This document shows, in pieces, positions 6,072-6,884 of a DNA stretch of 6,884 nt (position 1 is the first letter of the stretch; the number at the start of each line of letters is the position of its first letter). The notes beneath the pieces are model-generated. The model searched no databases, was not told the DNA's origin, and saw nothing but the letters and a program-made list of their open reading frames with translations. A program made the translations under genes and the position numbers. The DNA comes from Nitrosopumilales archaeon (GTDB taxonomy: Archaea > Thermoproteota > Nitrososphaeria > Nitrososphaerales > Nitrososphaeraceae): contig WJXE01000098.1 of assembly GCA_009665115.1 (NCBI GenBank), positions 1 through 6,884 of the forward strand. Direction: 5' to 3'.

Positions 6072-6115
6072 ACAAAAAATGACATAATTCGCTCAAGATC
6101 TTAACTACTATCGGA

Positions 6116-6132
6116 CTTTTTGTTGTTGTATT
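6116..6132 (+). terminator. Possible T-rich terminator after the zinc-ribbon gene
   Basis: About 45 bases past the stop, a T5 run and the following TTGTTGT form the first T-rich tract. No hairpin is seen. The rest of the gap to 6317 shows no gene I can support. Confidence 0.3.
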
Positions 6133-6317
6133 ACTTCTATTAAAGACGAGCTGGATGCACACTCTAAAGACCTATAGGACTCTTTTAGATTATCTCTAGC
6201 TTTTAGACCTGCATGCGCAAAATATATTGTCGTATCCAGTTTAAAATTGTTTACGGCTTACATTCATATCGTTCTGTAATTGAAGTTATTACTAAAGAAC
6301 CCTTACTAAATGCATGC

Positions 6318-6884
6318 TCAATTGTGCCTGGTATGTGCAATATGTTCTTGATCAGCTTGCACAGGTGCTCTCTCTATTCGTTTTAAAGATTTGATATTAG
6401 AGATTTCCTCGACTGTTTTCCTAGGATCGTATCGATATTGTTTGATGTTATTAAGTAGTGTTAAAAGCCTGTCAGTGTCTTCAGAGGAGAGATTATGTTT
6501 ACTTAATTCCGCCTTTAATTGCCTGTACCGGTTTATGGTTTGTATTTCCACATTTGTACTTTCTAAAATCGCGCGTGCTTGTTGGATTTCTTCATTAAGT
6601 CATTGCTCTTCTTCCTCCTTTAGTTTTACATGGCCCTCTAATTCTGCAAGTGGTATCGATTCAGAGATTGATACACGCTAGACGTGATTTGCGACGTCGA
6701 TCAGCCTTTCGGGTTCGGGTGAATTGACCAAATTGACTAGGAACGATTCGATTTTGTCTTCATTCGTGCCTATATTTTTAATAGAATCATTTAGTCTGAC
6801 AGAGCAAGCAAGCTCACTTAAGCCAATTCCTCGTTTTTTGAGAGAAATTGTTAATTCTCTTACATTATCATATTCTGAATTCTC
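6318..6884 (-). pseudogene. Coiled-coil protein gene interrupted by two in-frame stops (partial)
   Basis: The minus strand reads in one frame for 189 codons from the window edge to the TGA at 6318-6320. It is broken only by TAG at 6678-6680 and TGA at 6600-6602. The three pieces are 68, 25 and 93 residues long. The first contains LKKRGIGLSELA and NSPEPERLIDVA; the second is acidic and runs into KEEEEQ; the third is a heptad-like coiled coil (LNEEIQQARAILES, LKAELSKHNLSSED, ISNIKSLKRIE). Continuity without frameshift argues for one ancestral gene. From memory, soil thaumarchaea carry many paralogues with an N-terminal helix-turn-helix followed by this coiled coil; the HTH would lie beyond the window. 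The end after SLKRIER looks unlike the family as I remember it, so the C-terminus may also be lost. A GTG at 6551 could start a 77-residue remnant. Confidence 0.75.

Noticed and set aside
6105..6260. Minus-strand open stretch of about 50 codons between the zinc ribbon and the coiled-coil pseudogene
   Set aside because: It has no start codon, no domain and no promoter; too short to separate from chance.
6391..6681. 96-codon plus-strand ORF
   Set aside because: It is antisense to the coiled-coil pseudogene, and its Ser/Leu-rich text is the complement of the Glu/Lys/Asn-rich coiled coil.

Overview
The window is AT-rich archaeal DNA. It most resembles a soil ammonia-oxidising thaumarchaeon (Nitrososphaerales), and the low GC suggests Ca. 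Nitrosocosmicus more than Nitrososphaera. The placement is by recognition of family features, not by a search. It rests on Asn/Ser/Thr-rich secreted proteins with many N-glycosylation sequons, a short two-cluster ferredoxin, a 56-residue zinc-ribbon protein, a coiled-coil family I associate with soil thaumarchaea, and TATA boxes placed about 25-35 bases before start codons, which implies leaderless or short-leader mRNAs.

Layout. Positions 1-2026 (minus strand) hold two exported proteins: an Asn-rich 166-residue protein carrying a duplicated curlin-like motif, then a 420-residue Ig-like surface protein. A stop-interrupted reading frame follows at the window's left edge. Positions 2027-2537 have no convincing gene. 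Positions 2538-3803 (minus) encode a complete acyl-CoA dehydrogenase. The plus strand then carries a small zinc-finger-like gene split by a +1 frameshift (4016-4334), an intact ferredoxin with an Asp in one cluster-binding position (4609-4902), a TIR-domain gene that stops before the region of its expected catalytic Glu (5270-5494), a doubtful ORF (5591-5794), and an intact zinc-ribbon microgene (5901-6071). The right end (6318-6884, minus) is a coiled-coil gene interrupted by two in-frame stops.

How it fits together. I see no single pathway. The intact genes (ferredoxin, acyl-CoA dehydrogenase, zinc ribbon, secreted proteins) each appear to have their own promoter and look like separate transcription units. 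Between them lie three clearly damaged genes and one or two possible ones, so this looks like an accessory region undergoing gene decay. I found no rRNA, tRNA, CRISPR array or recognisable transposase. The points most worth checking are the frameshifted zinc-finger gene, the truncated TIR gene, the curlin-like repeat protein and the G8 slippage tract in the surface-protein gene.
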